From Carnegiea gigantea (taxonomy: Eukaryota > Streptophyta > Magnoliopsida > Caryophyllales > Cactaceae): a stretch of DNA of 64,000 nucleotides. A program made the position numbers and the translations under genes. Where the stretch lies: assembly GCA_029747015.1 (NCBI GenBank), contig JAKOGI010000564.1, forward strand, positions 190,001 to 254,000, written 5' to 3'. Positions 45,226 through 57,589 of this stretch are shown in pieces. How positions within the stretch are numbered: the first letter of the stretch is position 1; each line of letters opens with the position of its first letter. The notes under the pieces are model-generated. The model was not told the origin of the DNA and made no database searches. It saw nothing but the letters and a program-made list of their open reading frames with translations.

Positions 45226-46330
45226 ATGACAACAAAGTACAATTGTAGCAACAATCGATGGCTATGTAACTTGGATAGTTTGTGAGCAAAAATGGCTCTT
45301 GACTTGTTAATTTTCCTAGAAGCATGTTATCTTTAGAAAGGAGTGAAGCAACAAATAGATCTTTGAAAAGAATTTTATGTGCTACAACTGATCTCTGTGA
45401 CTTTTATAATATCTTTTGTGATGTTGTATCTGAGTGGATGAGCAAAGAGAATGGTAGAGATCATAGATATAGAAAAGATAATATGGAGATGGCATTTCCT
45501 TCAATAAATATTTTGAAACATGCTTTATTTATGCATATAATTGAAGCTTTCTTGATGTTTGAGAAGGATTTCATCGATGGTGCCACATATAATTACAAGG
45601 AAGTGGAAAGTTCTACATGTAACAGGTTGTTTGAAGTATGGGGTCCTGGGAGTTCATTGATGGTGCTGGATATAATTCCAAGGAAGTCGAAAGTTCTATA
45701 TGTAACAGGTTGTTTGAAGTATGGGGTGCTAGGAGTTCATTAATGGTGCCGCATATCATTATGCATTTCAACGTACTGTTCCTTGTGATAATAAGTCAGG
45801 CTTTGTTGAGGTGGTTGTAAGATGTTCACAGAGGTTGGGATGTTGTATCTCCAATGCCTAACCGTACTACACGCATGTTGTGTTGATAAAGTGTCAGATC
45901 AATATATAATCAAGAGGTGGCGTAAGGGCATAAAAGATGGTCAAAGCATCGATTTGAGAAAATATACTTGTAAAGAGCCCATGGTTTGCTCTTATGTTTA
46001 AAAGATGCAAATGATGAGAAAACGAATTCATTAATTATAGCTAGCCAAATGAACAAGCATGCGAGGGCTCATTATGAGAAGTATTTTAACAAGCTCACGG
46101 AATTGATTGGGTTAGATGTGGGATCTATATATCGTGAGGAATATAAGCAGGGGAAAAATTGGAATTCATTATGGAATATGCTAAATCCTCCTGGATATCA
46201 TCAAAAAGGGATAAGAAACAAGAGGTTTAAGGGTATAGCTAAAAAGAGATGTGATCAAGTTAAATGAAGGAGTACAAAGAAGTTGTCGATGAATTACATT
46301 GCTTCTTCTGAAGCAACACAACGGGTATAT
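45226..46330 (+). pseudogene. FRS-like gene, C-terminal exon region
   Basis: After an acceptor-like AATTTCAG at 45225 comes YNCSNNRWLCNL. The open frame 45324-45743 follows (SLERSEATNRSLKRILCATT; MAFPSINILKHALFMHIIEA; DGATYNYKEVESSTCNRLFE). A SWIM-like block (EVGMLYLQCLTVLHACCVDK; DQYIIKRWRKGIKDG) lies at 45825-45950. The tail frame 45986-46267 ends KRCDQVK. An 83 bp tandem duplication at 45570 shifts the frame. Confidence 0.85.
45570..45759. repeat. 83 bp tandem duplication within the FRS exon
   Basis: Units start at 45570, 45653 and (partial) 45736, each opening TTCAT-GATGGTGC and containing TGTAACAGGTTGTTTGAAGT. 83 is not a multiple of three, so each extra copy changes the frame. Confidence 0.93.
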
Positions 46331-46798
46331 GCTTTTTGTAACAAAGTTTGTTGAAGTTAGTACCAAACTGTGAAAGTTACATATTTGCTATCGAATACTT
46401 TTGTCGGGACAAATGACTTTCTTTAACTTTGATTGCTAATGTTTGATAATGACCAAATTAGGTTGATGATTTCTTTAACTTTCTATATTCGCATATGGTT
46501 AGACACATCATAGGGAACTACAACGATCAATGGAAAATTCTCTAAATCTTTCTTAGATGAGTGTTCAGCTAGCTGCTTACTGTGTCCATTGAAATTTATG
46601 TTAAGTTGTCAAATATATTTGTTGAACTATCCCTTTTCGTTGGTTTGATTTGAGTTCAAGGAAGATTTGTGAACTTTCAAGTAATTTAGAGTTGTAATTG
46701 GATCTCTATATTCATATTGTATATGTAGAAGGGAACACCTTTTCCCGGTGGTCCTGCTTATGTGGGGACAAGTTACTCAAAAATGCTTGGACTGGCAG

Positions 46799-46864
<66 letters not shown>

Positions 46865-47731
46865 TACTATATTGTGTCACTCATTATTTATTCATTCTAT
46901 ATAGCAGGATACAATGCCTCACCTTTAGCTACCATAAGTGCTCACATTCAACACGTTGTGGGTCATATAAATATGGGTTCGCTTAGATTTAGTTGTTTAG
47001 TTATATGTTTTCAAGGTGTTTTATGCTAGTGACCAACATTTAGTATAGTAAACTACATTGAATAGTGTAGTGAACATTTCTGTTGTTACCATGTGCTTTT
47101 GTTAGTGCTCAATTGTGAGCAATTTAGCATGCATGCTCAAGTGGTTTTATGAAAGTGAATGCTATTGAGTATAATAGTAAAAAATACTTAGTAGCGCAGT
47201 GATCAATTATTTTGATGCTATATGCCTTCTTTGTGATGAATCATGACTAATTTACAACCTTTTCCCCCCTTCATGTAGGGTGCAATTTCATCCATGTCTT
47301 GTCATCCGACATACTATTTTGATCTATACAATGGGAGTTCTATGTTTATGTCAATGATGTTTCCGCCACTATTTTAACAATTGTCTACTGATAAGTTTTT
47401 GGTAAATACTACTCATAATGATAAGCGCTGAAAGTGCTATCATCAAATTGAAGACAATCTTTAATTGTACTATTTACATTTGATGTTAACATTCATGTAA
47501 TTGACTTTTGGAGATAGTATGACTTGTTTTTTGGAGAAATTATGGTGTTCAGCTTCTCTTTTAGTATTTAATCAATCTGAATTTGGCTTATATGTCACTT
47601 ATGTCTTATATTGAATAATTATGGTTGGTTTTTTGTTTTCTTCGCCTCCAGGTTTCCAACCCCCAATTTTGTAAGGAAATTCATGCAATCACATGGCACA
47701 GCAGGACACTCAAGAAAGCCATGTGTATCTT
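46331..47731. other. FRS 3' region with (ATT)n and possible last exon
   Basis: Mostly non-coding. (TTA)n at 46799-46864; GAACA-motif repeats at 47050-47080 and 47155-47215. A pyrimidine-rich acceptor CTTCATGTAG ends at 47278 and opens GAISSMSCHPTYYFDLYNGS up to a stop near 47377, a possible terminal exon of unknown family. Confidence 0.4.
46799..46864. repeat. (ATT)n microsatellite
   Basis: About 22 uninterrupted triplets. Three overlapping open frames here are poly-Leu, poly-Ile and poly-Tyr artefacts. Confidence 0.97.
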
Positions 47732-48938
47732 TGATAGGGGGCTACTGCTACAATCGCAAGCACACGGGTGTCGTAGTGTAGTAAAGATATCATTCCCATG
47801 AGGGCCAATTGTAGTCTATAGAGTTTTATCCTTTAAAAGTGCTAAGCAAGCAATTTCAATTAAGAGTTTGAATAACACTACAACCTATTTGAAGAATTCA
47901 ATCAATTAAAAACATCTAAGAAATTGTTTCACCTTGTAAAGATGTGGATCAATGTAATATATCATGGACTCGATCTATTAAGGGGGATTAAAAGTGGTGC
48001 AATCGCATATAGAATGAAATCTTCTCTCGAAACAAACTTAGTTGGCCAAACTAATAAGTCATTCTTTCAAAAGCCCTTGTTTAGCATAGATCTTTAATCG
48101 CTAAAATTCCTCTTAACAAGTGAATCTCTTTCAAGTATTGTTAAATCAAGTCCTATCTTGTCAATCAAATAGCCAGTTTCACCTTTCAGTCCTTCACTTA
48201 ACTATTTATAATTAGCGAATTGAATTTGGCCAAAATCAAATCACAACAATTACACACAATAGATAGAATTCAACCAATCCCAATCAAGAACAAGAATAAC
48301 TAAATACTTGGTTAACAATTCCTAGATTGAGAAAACTACTTACATATATTCAAATCATAAATAGAGTTTTGAGAGAGAAAAACTTAGTGCATTTGGAGGT
48401 CATTCAAGGGTTTTCTAACTTCGCAAGGGCTCCAAAACAGCAAGTAGTTCTTCAACACTCACACTCAAAACTACTAATAATCTAAACCAAACTTAGAAAA
48501 AATGGAAAAGGAATGCAAAACTAGAGAGAATAGTTCTCTTTTTTGCTATGCTCTATGCTTTCTGCTGCGAAATTGGCCTTATTTATAAAGAAACACAATC
48601 AACCTTAGCGACACGATGAACAAAAACGAACAAACTAGCAATTATTCCTGCACCACAGACCGTGGCCTTCACCACGGATAGTTCGTGGAGCGCTCTGTCT
48701 CGATGATCTTCTGTTCTTTCTTCTTCTTACGGGCATGGTGACTTGGGGGTGTCCATAGGGAATCAAATTACACTCAATTATGGTCAACTTTGAGGTAAAA
48801 TAGTTGAAAAACCTGCAAAACATAGAAAAGAACCATACCCGAGCGTAAAACCGAAAAAGGAGTAACATAAAGCACATATTTCTTCCTAAAAACTGCACAA
48901 AATGACCTCAAAATAGTGTGCAGTTTAAGCACTTATCA
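47732..48938 (-). repeat. 3' LTR of the second Athila-type element
   Basis: 1,207 bp, TGATAGGGGGCTAC to GCACTTATCA. Holds palindromic CCACAGACCGTGG and CCACGGATAGTTCGTGG at about 48653-48688. The expected polypurine tract just inside (48939-48950) is weak (CATGGAAAAATT on the minus strand). Confidence 0.93.
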
Positions 48939-50700
48939 AATTTTTCCATGCTTAAACTATTACCTGTCCCCAAGCAATCATGAAACTGAGGCTAATGATG
49001 GGAATAACCTCCCTAGGAAAACATCAATAGCAATATTGATAACCAAATCAACCCAAGAAGTTTACCCCAAAAGCGATGAAAAATTTACAAACAGATAAGA
49101 GAAGGAAATTTTCAAAAAAGGTAAGAACCATCACATCAAAATATTAAATCAATTACTCAAATATTCTTAAACAATCATATTAGCATATTATAATAAGTAG
49201 AGCCTAGAAGAACCAATAGAACCTCACTTTAGAGACAAGGCACCTATCACTCATGTGTCTAAAATAAAATGCAGTTCTCTCAAATGTCATTCCATAGAAC
49301 CAAATCAACCATAAGCTTGATAAGACTCTCTAATTTGCCACCACTATAATGCAAAACACACAAGGCTATGATGAGGACTTTTATAAGTTGTAACGGGGCA
49401 AATGGCTAAAGGTGAGGAGGGAACAAACATTTTGGGTTTTGTGGAGCTAAAAGCCAAAGACTAAGAATATAAACCATCATCTCCCAACTAAAACATACTT
49501 CTTAAAATATCAACAACATCCCCAAGTGATGTCACAAGAAAAATTTCCGAATATAAAACCAATACCAAATCCTCTTATTCCATCACTTTTCATCTTTTTT
49601 GTATTTTTTCTTTTTCTTTCTTTTTGTTTCAACATATGCACATTTTTTCTAGACACCTTTAGTGCGCTTTGTTTTCTTTTCTTTTTTTTTCTTTTCTTGT
49701 CTTTTTTTCGTTACGAGGAGGATAATGGCAAAGAAAACTTTGCATTTTCAACACTTTACTTGCAAATCACAAAACATAACCTAATTGACTTTGAAGGGAA
49801 AATAAAGCATGAATCCCTTATCTTATCCAACCAAACCACAAAAAGGTTATTATCCACAAACTACTCCCAATCAACTATGAAAACTCTATAATCTTGGCTA
49901 AAAGGATAAGACATATGTGTTTGGCCAAAGATAATAATATAGGTTCTTATCAAAAAACACAGTAATGGCTGAAAGGGGTAGTAAGGGGTAAGTTATTCAC
50001 ATAAAGGTGGCTATTTGGTCAATGTGGCTCATAAAGTCAAAGAATGCCTCAATATATTACCTAAATATGCATGCTAAATGTAGTCTTGAACAAGAGTCAA
50101 AGCAATTAAAATCTAGGAAGAGTCACACATGAAAAGAAATATCAGACTAAATTGATGAATTAGTCTATTTAGGCTCAAAATCTCACATGACAAGGCTCAT
50201 CTAGCTCTTGGAAGTTCATATGCCAAATATTCATGCCAAGAATCATTAAGCAAACAACTCATATCTAATGTGAAGGTCAAATCATGAAGTATAACTCAAA
50301 AACTTAGAAACAAACATTTTATTCACAAATGGGCCTAACAACAAGGATCAAAATAGGAAAAAGAAAGCCACTTAATCTAAAGACTCATCATCAGAGGATT
50401 TATAGGCTTTTTTTCTTTTTATGATGATTTTATCAATATTTGATTTTTTTTGTGTTTTGATTTTTTCTTATTTTTTTATAGTTTTTTCTTTTTTTTATTA
50501 ACTAAAAACTAAAAGGTGTCAAAACAAAACTAAAACGAAGAAGGAAACCTAGAAAACTAAATAATCAACCTAAAAATTCAAACTAAACCTAAAAACACAA
50601 ACTATCACACATCCACAACGCACATATATACAATTGAAACAACTCTCCCATGCTTGGACAATGCATTGTCCTCAATGCAAGTATAAGACTCTAGAAAGGA
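48939..50700 (-). other. Non-coding 3' region of the second Athila-type element
   Basis: AT-rich with T-rich tracts at 49590-49710 and 50405-50500. The frame 49526-49891 is low-complexity Phe. No gene recognised. Confidence 0.6.
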
Positions 50701-50719
50701 GGAGGGGGTGCAGGAGAAG

Positions 50720-52005
50720 AATGAGGGTGGGATTGAGAAATGTGTCAATCTCGTCAAGTCTCTAAGTAGGCCTAAACGTCTTGAAAATGGGAGGCAATCA
50801 TCCCACGGAACTCATTTTAGCGCTCCTGAACAAAGCCTCGTAGTGAGGCATGCTCAGTTTCTGCATAAGCTCGTAGAGAAGCTTGCTCCTCTTAGATTGA
50901 CCTAAGGGTAGCATGCAAGTCAAGATAGTTATGAGATGAGGACCGTTGGAAGGAACGAAGCCCTAGGGTGAGGAGGTGGAAGAGGTGGTGGTCGCACCAA
51001 CTCTTCATCACCGGGCAAAAAGCAGAGATTGACTCGGTTCAGGAGAGAGGTGCAATCAACATTTAGGAGAGATATAAGTTGGTTCATAGGATAAATCCCG
51101 CAAATACTCCCACTATCAACCTTACAAAATTTCATTTATTGAAAAGCGGCCAAGTTCAACCGCTCTAAACCTGTGACTCTGTCATAAGGGTTCAATTCAT
51201 CTACAACCAAACTAGTAATGGGGGTGATAAGGCCCCCAATGACAATCCTATATGCAAAACTAGTGGCTGCTCTATATAACTAATTGACCAAGAATGATCA
51301 AGGATCAATTCGGTCACCTTCAGGCATGCTATACAAAAAATATAATTAAGATAGATGAGGCACATTGATACTATCCTCCCAAGCAAGTAAACCACAAGCT
51401 AATAAATGTTGGGCCACACAAATACAGGGGTTTCGAATAACCGTGCCTTTGGAATTACTAGTGTCATACCAATAATTCCCAGAAAGTTCATGCCAAAAAG
51501 CATTCAGACTGAATTTTTTAGGGACATGTTGGTATGGCAGGTCCATACTTGGCGGAAAATTAAATATACTATTAAAGGCACTTAAATTAAACTCATAAAA
51601 CTCCCTATTAAGATAAAAGAAACTGTACCCTCTTAACACCAAGGCCCACTCGTGACCTCAACATGTAATGTGCTTAGAAATTCAAGGGTAAGGTCCCAAT
51701 AGGTGTGGTCCCTAGCTTTTAAAAATTTGCCCATCCCGCCCCGAGCAAACAACCAACGAATATAATTCAACAATCCCAAACAATTCAACACATCCTCATC
51801 ATAATATCGAGTAGCTACCCCAAGTTTACTACTCAATAACATTATATCTAGTAATTTGTTTGGGATTAGTTAAATCAAGGGGGTGTGAAATGTTACCTCG
51901 ATTTCTTATGGCAGTTGATGTGCAGGAGCTTCAGCAAGCTCACTATGGGGCTTCATCTGAAGCCCCGACTTCTTATGTAGTTCTTGCCCTCTTCTTGGGT
52001 GTCAT
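50720..52005 (-). pseudogene. ATHILA ORF-1-like protein
   Basis: An ATG at 52005 starts MTPKKRARTT, a typical opening. Frames 51633-51842 and 51346-51642 carry the conserved body (ARGGMGKFLKARDHTYWDLT, then LEFLSTLH; NREFYEFNLSAFNSIFNFPP; FWHELSGNYWYD). 51201-51395 carries CLKVTELILDHSW. 50929-51135 carries a Pro-rich tail (RPPPLPPPHPRASF). Its biochemical role is not established; it is found in Athila elements after or in place of envelope-like frames. Frame breaks near 51840 and 51600. Confidence 0.8.
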
Positions 52006-52720
52006 AATGGTGTGATATGGATGAGAAAAACTTAAAAAACTAATCTAAAAAGAAAATAAGATGAACAATGCTAGAAAATATAAAATTCGAGAAAAGGGAA
52101 GCAAATGGTGAAGAAATATGAGAAAAAAATGGAATTTGGAAGAATAAAATGAAAAATGAAGTTGCGAAGGTTATGGGTATAGAGATGGGGAAAATGAAAG
52201 AGAAAGAAGGCTTGAAATGAAAAATAAAGGGAGATATGGGTTTAAGGTAAAGAAAGGAAGTAAAAAAAGAAGAAATGTAGTGGAATTTGGTGAAAAATTG
52301 AAGGCATAAGGTGAAGTGGTTATGAAGGTTTTAAAGAGAGAATGGAGGGTTTAGAGAGAGTGTGTGTCGAGTTTGAGGAAGAAGATGAAAAGAATTGGAT
52401 CAAAGAGGGCTTTGAAAATGCTTGATCATGGACGAGGGGCTTACCACGGACTGTGATGGTGGCCACAGACGATCCGTAGTCAGCTCTAGTCCCGACTCTT
52501 TTCTGTTTTTCTCTCTTTTTTTGCTTTTTCTTTTCTTTAGAGCCTTCGTAGACCGTGGTGGGTTCGTGGGGGATCTAAGAAAACTCTTATTTCTTTTTTT
52601 CTTTCTTTTTATTATGTTAATCAATTTCTAGTGAAGGTTCTAAAGTCCAAAAATAACACAATATACAATAAAAGCATACAAATAAAAATGGAAAAAAGTA
52701 AGACAAATACTTGGGTTGCC
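52006..52720 (-). other. Junction where pol is missing
   Basis: Purine-rich, no coding similarity. Carries two more CCACGGACTGTG / GACCGTGGTGGG-type palindromic motifs at 52444-52480 and 52547-52575, like those in the LTRs. RT, RNase H and integrase would be expected here in a full element. Confidence 0.6.
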
Positions 52721-53540
52721 TCCCATGAAGTGCTCGTTTAAGGTTAGGAGCTTGACCTTTCTTCTATTCCATTTTGGGCTAAATGAAAATGTGGGCATCG
52801 TTTTTATCGCGAACCATGAAATTGAAATCTTTCAACTGAAGGTACCACCTTAGATACTCTGGTTGGAGGTCGTCCTTCATCATTAAATGACGTTATAGCA
52901 TATTGTTAGCATACAAGACAAATCGATAGTGTGCTCCATCAGATGGACCACTATCATCATCTTCTATCCCAAGATCAAATCTAAATTGACTCCTTCCTTA
53001 GGAGGCAAAGAAAGAACTACTTGAGCGAACCTGTAATAATCACTCATGGAAGATTCATTAGAAGCATAGGCCTCAACCTCAGATATGTTAGGTGGCATAG
53101 CGACAGCAAACTCCACCTTAAAATAACCTTGGTTGGGATCCTCAGTAGAAATCCAATCAGACTCAAAAGGGTCAGGATAACTCTAACCATCCTCCATTTC
53201 AATTTCAGGAGAAAGGGAAAATACATCAAATAGGGAAGGACTAGGGGAAACAACTTTCACATCCATAAAACAACATGTAGCATAACAACCCCTACTTCAA
53301 ATGTTATCCGCCCCCTTTGCATCAATAACGCAACCTGAAGTAGCCATGAAGGGTCCACCAAGAATAATTTCAACATCAACGGTCTCAGTCATATTAGCAA
53401 TAATAAAATCTTCCAACATCCAAAAATTTCCTATTTTTATGGGCGCATCCTCCAATGTACCCAAAGGTCGTGTTTCAGAACCATTTGCTAATTGGAGTGA
53501 AAAGCATGCGGGTTACAATGGTCCTAAATGAAGCTTATGA
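52720..53540 (-). pseudogene. Protease-like region of the second Athila-type element
   Basis: Minus-strand blocks near 53420-53520 (ANGSETRPLGTLEDAPIKIG, NFWMLEDFII) and 53330-53370 (EIILGGPFMATSGCVIDAK) match the middle and end of Athila protease domains. They run on into a decayed linker to about 52720. The active-site block itself, expected near 53560-53600, is only partly visible (VALGGSVSLMPYSMF-like). Confidence 0.7.
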
Positions 53541-54029
53541 AACATAGAGTAGGGCATCAAACTGACACTTCCACCAAGGTCACATAGGGCTCTTTTAATT
53601 TTCATTTTTCCTACGACACAGGGGATAGAAAAAGGTACCTGGGACAGGAAACTTAGGTGGAAAGACTGTGGGAATATCAAAGCTATCATCTTCTATAAAA
53701 GTTATGGGCTTGCCCCATCATTTCTCTCCTTACTCCCAGCCATGATCACTTCTCTACCCTCCTCAAGTGGTATGTCCTCAGGATCCTCTATCCCTTCTTT
53801 CAAGGTAACACAATTACAATGCTCACGGGGGTTAGATTCGAGTTTATTAGGTAGTCTACCTGGAGCTGTACATGAAGACGTAGGTTGTTGAGCTATTTAG
53901 GCTTCCAACATCTTGTTGTGAGTAGTAAGCACATCAACCTTAGAGGCCAATTGCTTAATGTACTCATCTTGCTTTTGTTAAGCTAAAGTATATTGTCTAT
54001 CATAGACTCTAACTTGGATTTTTGAGGTG

Positions 54030-55110
54030 CTTGTTAAGGATAGGACGATCTTTGAAATCCAGGGGGTAGTCTAAAATTTGTTTGGGGCACGAGTGAGGCA
54101 TTAGACTTATAAGAGCAATGGGGGTGATTTCTCCAACATGGATTATACATGCTAGAGAAAGGGTCATTCGTTGCTCTAGGATGGTAATTATTCATATAAT
54201 TGACATGATCACTTACATCTTGGGCAACAGGATTACCCACTTTATAATGCACATTCAAATGATCAACTGATCCACATATATCATATGGTGGGGAAGGGGT
54301 ACTTGAACTAATAGAATTAACATTCAAGTGTTCCAACTTTTGAGACACAGCATCAACTTTAGCAGAAAGCATAAAAATGGCATCTAATTCCACCTTACCT
54401 CCAACCCACTTAGGTTGGGCTCTCTTAGATGACCATTAAAAATTGTTAAGGGCCATCTCTTCTATAAGATTGTGTGCTTCATCTTCAGTTTTGTTTATAA
54501 GGATACCTCTTGTTGCCGTGTCAATAGTAGACCTCAATAAATGAGAACTCCATTATAAAATGTTCACACAATCTTCCATCTCTGAAGACCATGGTAAGGG
54601 CATAATTGTAAAAGATCCTTACATCGCTCTTAGGCTTTATAAAGAGTCTCACCTTCCTTTTGAGCGAAAGCAGTAATTTGATTTCGCAGGCTCGTCCCAT
54701 GTCGTTATACATCTTAGAGGGAATAAGTGAAGTCATGCCCTCTCCTTATCCCTAAGTTAAAAGGGAAATAAGTGCAAGCAGATGGCATCGGTAGAAACTC
54801 TGTTGAGGTTTAGCGTATCACATACCTCTAAAAAGATCGAGAGGTGTAAGTTTGGATCTTCAAATGGGGTGCCTGAGATTGTTGTACCATGGATATAAAG
54901 GCTGGTTTGAGGTCAAAGTTGTTTGCTTGTATGTTTGGCCGATCGATGCTTAAGGAACTACCTTGGACTCCCGGGGAACAAAATCCCTGATTATCCTTCT
55001 TTGGCCACCTTCTATTCCTGCCATTGGTGAAGAAACTGCTTGAACCTTGAGCCTTTGCTCTTCTACCGTTAATTTCTTCCTTCTAGAGCAAAAAGTCCTT
55101 TTGATTTCTG
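54030..55110 (-). pseudogene. Gag of the second Athila-type element
   Basis: Starts in DPEIKRTFCSRRKK near 55100. Continues through a FLEVCDTLNLNR-like block and SLRNQITAFAQKEGETLYKA near 54650, and CPYHGLQRWKIV near 54580. It ends in frame 54034-54393 with a decayed knuckle (YDICGSVDHLNVHY, both last positions altered) and FSSMYNPCWRNHPHCSY. Around 54720 the capsid core is shortened and out of frame. Confidence 0.85.
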
Positions 55111-55260
55111 GATCAAATTCAAATGGGAAGGGACTTCATATATGAAGAAGAAATCTACAAAATAGGCAACAAAACTACCAACACAAATAAAAAATATAAA
55201 GAAAATAATAATAAAATGTTTAGTCAATTTCTAAGGGCTAACTCAATATCCACAAATTGG

Positions 55261-55279
55261 GTCCCTGGTAACGGCTCCA
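55261..55279 (-). other. Primer binding site (tRNA-Asp type)
   Basis: The minus strand reads TGGAGCCGTTACCAGGGAC six bases inside the 5' LTR, close to the Athila tRNA-Asp site TGGCGCCGTTGCCGGGGAC (three differences). Confidence 0.85.
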
Positions 55280-55285
55280 AAAACT

Positions 55286-56536
55286 TGATAGGGGGCTACT
55301 ACTATGACTGCAAACATACAGCTATTGCAGTGTAGTAATATCATTCCCACAACGACTAATTGCAATCAATTGAGTTTTATCCTTTAAAAGTGCTAAGCAA
55401 GTAATTTCAATTAAGAGTTTGAATAACACTACAACCTATTTGAAAAAATCAATCAATTAAAAACATCTAAGGAATTATTTCACCTTGTAAAGGTGTGGAT
55501 TAATGCAATATATCATGTACTTGATCGATTATGGGGGATTGAAAGGGATGCATCTGCATATAGAATTCAATCTTCCCTCGAAACAAACTGAATTGCCTAA
55601 ACTAACAAGTCATTCTTTCAAATGCCCTTGTTTAGCCTAAGTTATAGATCTTTGATCGCTAGAAGTCCTCTTAGCTAGTGAATCTCTTTTAAGTATTGCT
55701 AAATCAACTCATATCTTGTCAATCAAACATCCAGCTTCACCTTTCAATCCTTCACTTAACTATTTATAATTACCGAATTGAATTTGGTCAAAATCTAATC
55801 ACAACAATTACGCACAATAGATAGAATTCAACCAATTCCAATCAAGAACAAGAACAACTAAATAAAGACGAAAGATTCCAACATCAATACTTGGTTAACA
55901 ACCCCTAAATTGAGAAAACTATTTACGTATATTCAAATCAACAAAACTAAACAAAGGTTTGAGAGAAAAAAAACTTAGTGCAATTGGAGATCCTTCAAGG
56001 GTTTCCCAACTTTGCAAGGGCTCCAAAACAGCGAGTAGTTCTTCAACACTCACACCCAAAAGTACTAATAATCTAAACCAAATTTAGAAAAAATGGAAAA
56101 GGAATGAAAAGCTAGAGAGAATAGTTCTCTTCTTTCTATGCTTTATGCTTTCTGCTGCAAAAATGGTTTTATTTATAGAGAAACGCAATTAACCTCAGCC
56201 ACACGATGAACAAAAATGAATAGGCTAGCAATTATTCCTGCACCACAGACCGTGGCCTTCACCACGGATAGTCCGTGGAGGGCTCTATCTCAATGATCTT
56301 CTGCTCTTTCTTCTTCCTACGGGCATGGTGACTTGGGAGTATCCGTAGGGAGTCAAATTATACTCAATTATGGTCAACTTTGAGGTAAAATAACCGAAAA
56401 ACCTGCAAAACATAGAAAAGAATCATACCCGAGTGTAAAACTGAAAAAGGAGTGTAAATTATAACATAAAGCACATATTGCTTCCTAAAACCGCACAAAA
56501 TGATGTCAAAATAGTGTGCACTTTAAGCACTTATCA
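55286..56536 (-). repeat. 5' LTR of the second Athila-type element
   Basis: 1,251 bp, pairs with 47732-48938. Has a 34 bp stretch (CATCAATACTTGGTTAAC region, about 55865-55900) missing in the other copy. Contains perfect palindrome CCACGGATAGTCCGTGG at about 56265-56281 and an arm pair CCTACGG / CCGTAGG at 56316-56351. Confidence 0.93.
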
Positions 56537-57580
56537 ATCTTCTACTGTATGCTTTCCTTTTCTACTTATTTTGTGTCTATATTCAGGCAAGGAGCTTTAA
56601 TGTTGTTGTTTCCAAATCTGACATTTATGGTCCATCCATGATCATGAATTTAGATTTTTTTCCCCTCTTTTTTTAGGGGCACTTGTAATGTTTAGATTAC
56701 TTAGCTGTAATTATCAAAACATACAACCTGGAGGCTATAAAATAATACGGGGAAATTATTCACATTCCATTTGCAAAATGCATTAGAGCAAAAGAGATTT
56801 GTTTTATGCTCATAGTAAAGATTGGTACACAATCTAACCCCTCGTAGCTGTGTTGTTTTCATAGCCATGAATTTGCCAAGTTGGGTATTCCGTATGCATC
56901 CATCGTATCATGTAATATCATTTTTAACGAGTGGGATACAAGCAAAACTATTATCACCCAAGGCCTTAGATAAGATGGTCTTTGACAACAAATGTATTCA
57001 GTTTTGTGTCTTCATTGTGTAAAGGTTAGACTTGTGAAGAATAAAACAGAGTATCTCACAAACCTGTACATGTTATATTTACAGAAAAGAAAATGGCAAG
57101 AAGGTCCTTGATATCTACACAATTCGTCAGTTCTATATTTAAAAATAGAGAACAACCACTACGTGACTCACAGGAAGTACCCAAGTGTGTCCTACAATAG
57201 AAGCACTGAAATATTTTTTTCTTTTTTTTTTTGATTGCCCATTCAGCACTTATATTTTTGAGCCAATTAGTTAATTTATTAGTGTTTAGATTGTGCTTAT
57301 TTAGCTTATTCTCGATAATTGGGTTAGAGTCGTATTGAACTCAATCGATTCTAACCTGAAAAACAATGTCGTATTTAACTGAATAAGTCTTGTGCTTATA
57401 ATGTTTGTAATCACTGATGTAGGACGTTTTTGGTTAGAAGTCATACGAGGAAGACTATGAAAGATTTCTAGAAGAAATAGGCTCCAAGTTTGAGGGATTT
57501 TCATCTTCATGTAGTGTATATGTCATTAGAAAAGCGACCCTTTGGACAATTGGGTTGACTGTCAGCTATCTTTGGTAGAA
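56537..57580. other. Flank of the Athila insertion, no gene
   Basis: Continues the sequence left of 47731 after removal of the Athila element. Poly-T at 57210-57230. No recognisable coding. Confidence 0.5.
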
Positions 57581-57589
57581 GATTTATAT

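Larger units (their letters stand above)
47732..56536 (-). mobile_element. Athila-type element lacking recognisable RT and integrase
   Basis: LTRs 47732-48938 and 55286-56536, a tRNA-Asp-type primer site and the perfect target duplication ATCTT (47727-47731 and 56537-56541). On the minus strand it carries gag (54030-55110), a protease-like region (52720-53540) and an ATHILA ORF-1-like frame (50720-52005). Nothing resembling RT, RNase H or integrase lies between. It therefore looks like a non-autonomous, deletion-derived Athila that would need proteins from a relative. Confidence 0.9.

Noticed and set aside
46698..47029. Three overlapping frames with poly-Leu, poly-Ile and poly-Tyr
   Set aside because: All are the same ATT microsatellite in three frames.
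49526..49891. Phe-rich 121-codon frame
   Set aside because: Low-complexity T-rich tract inside an Athila element, no domain.
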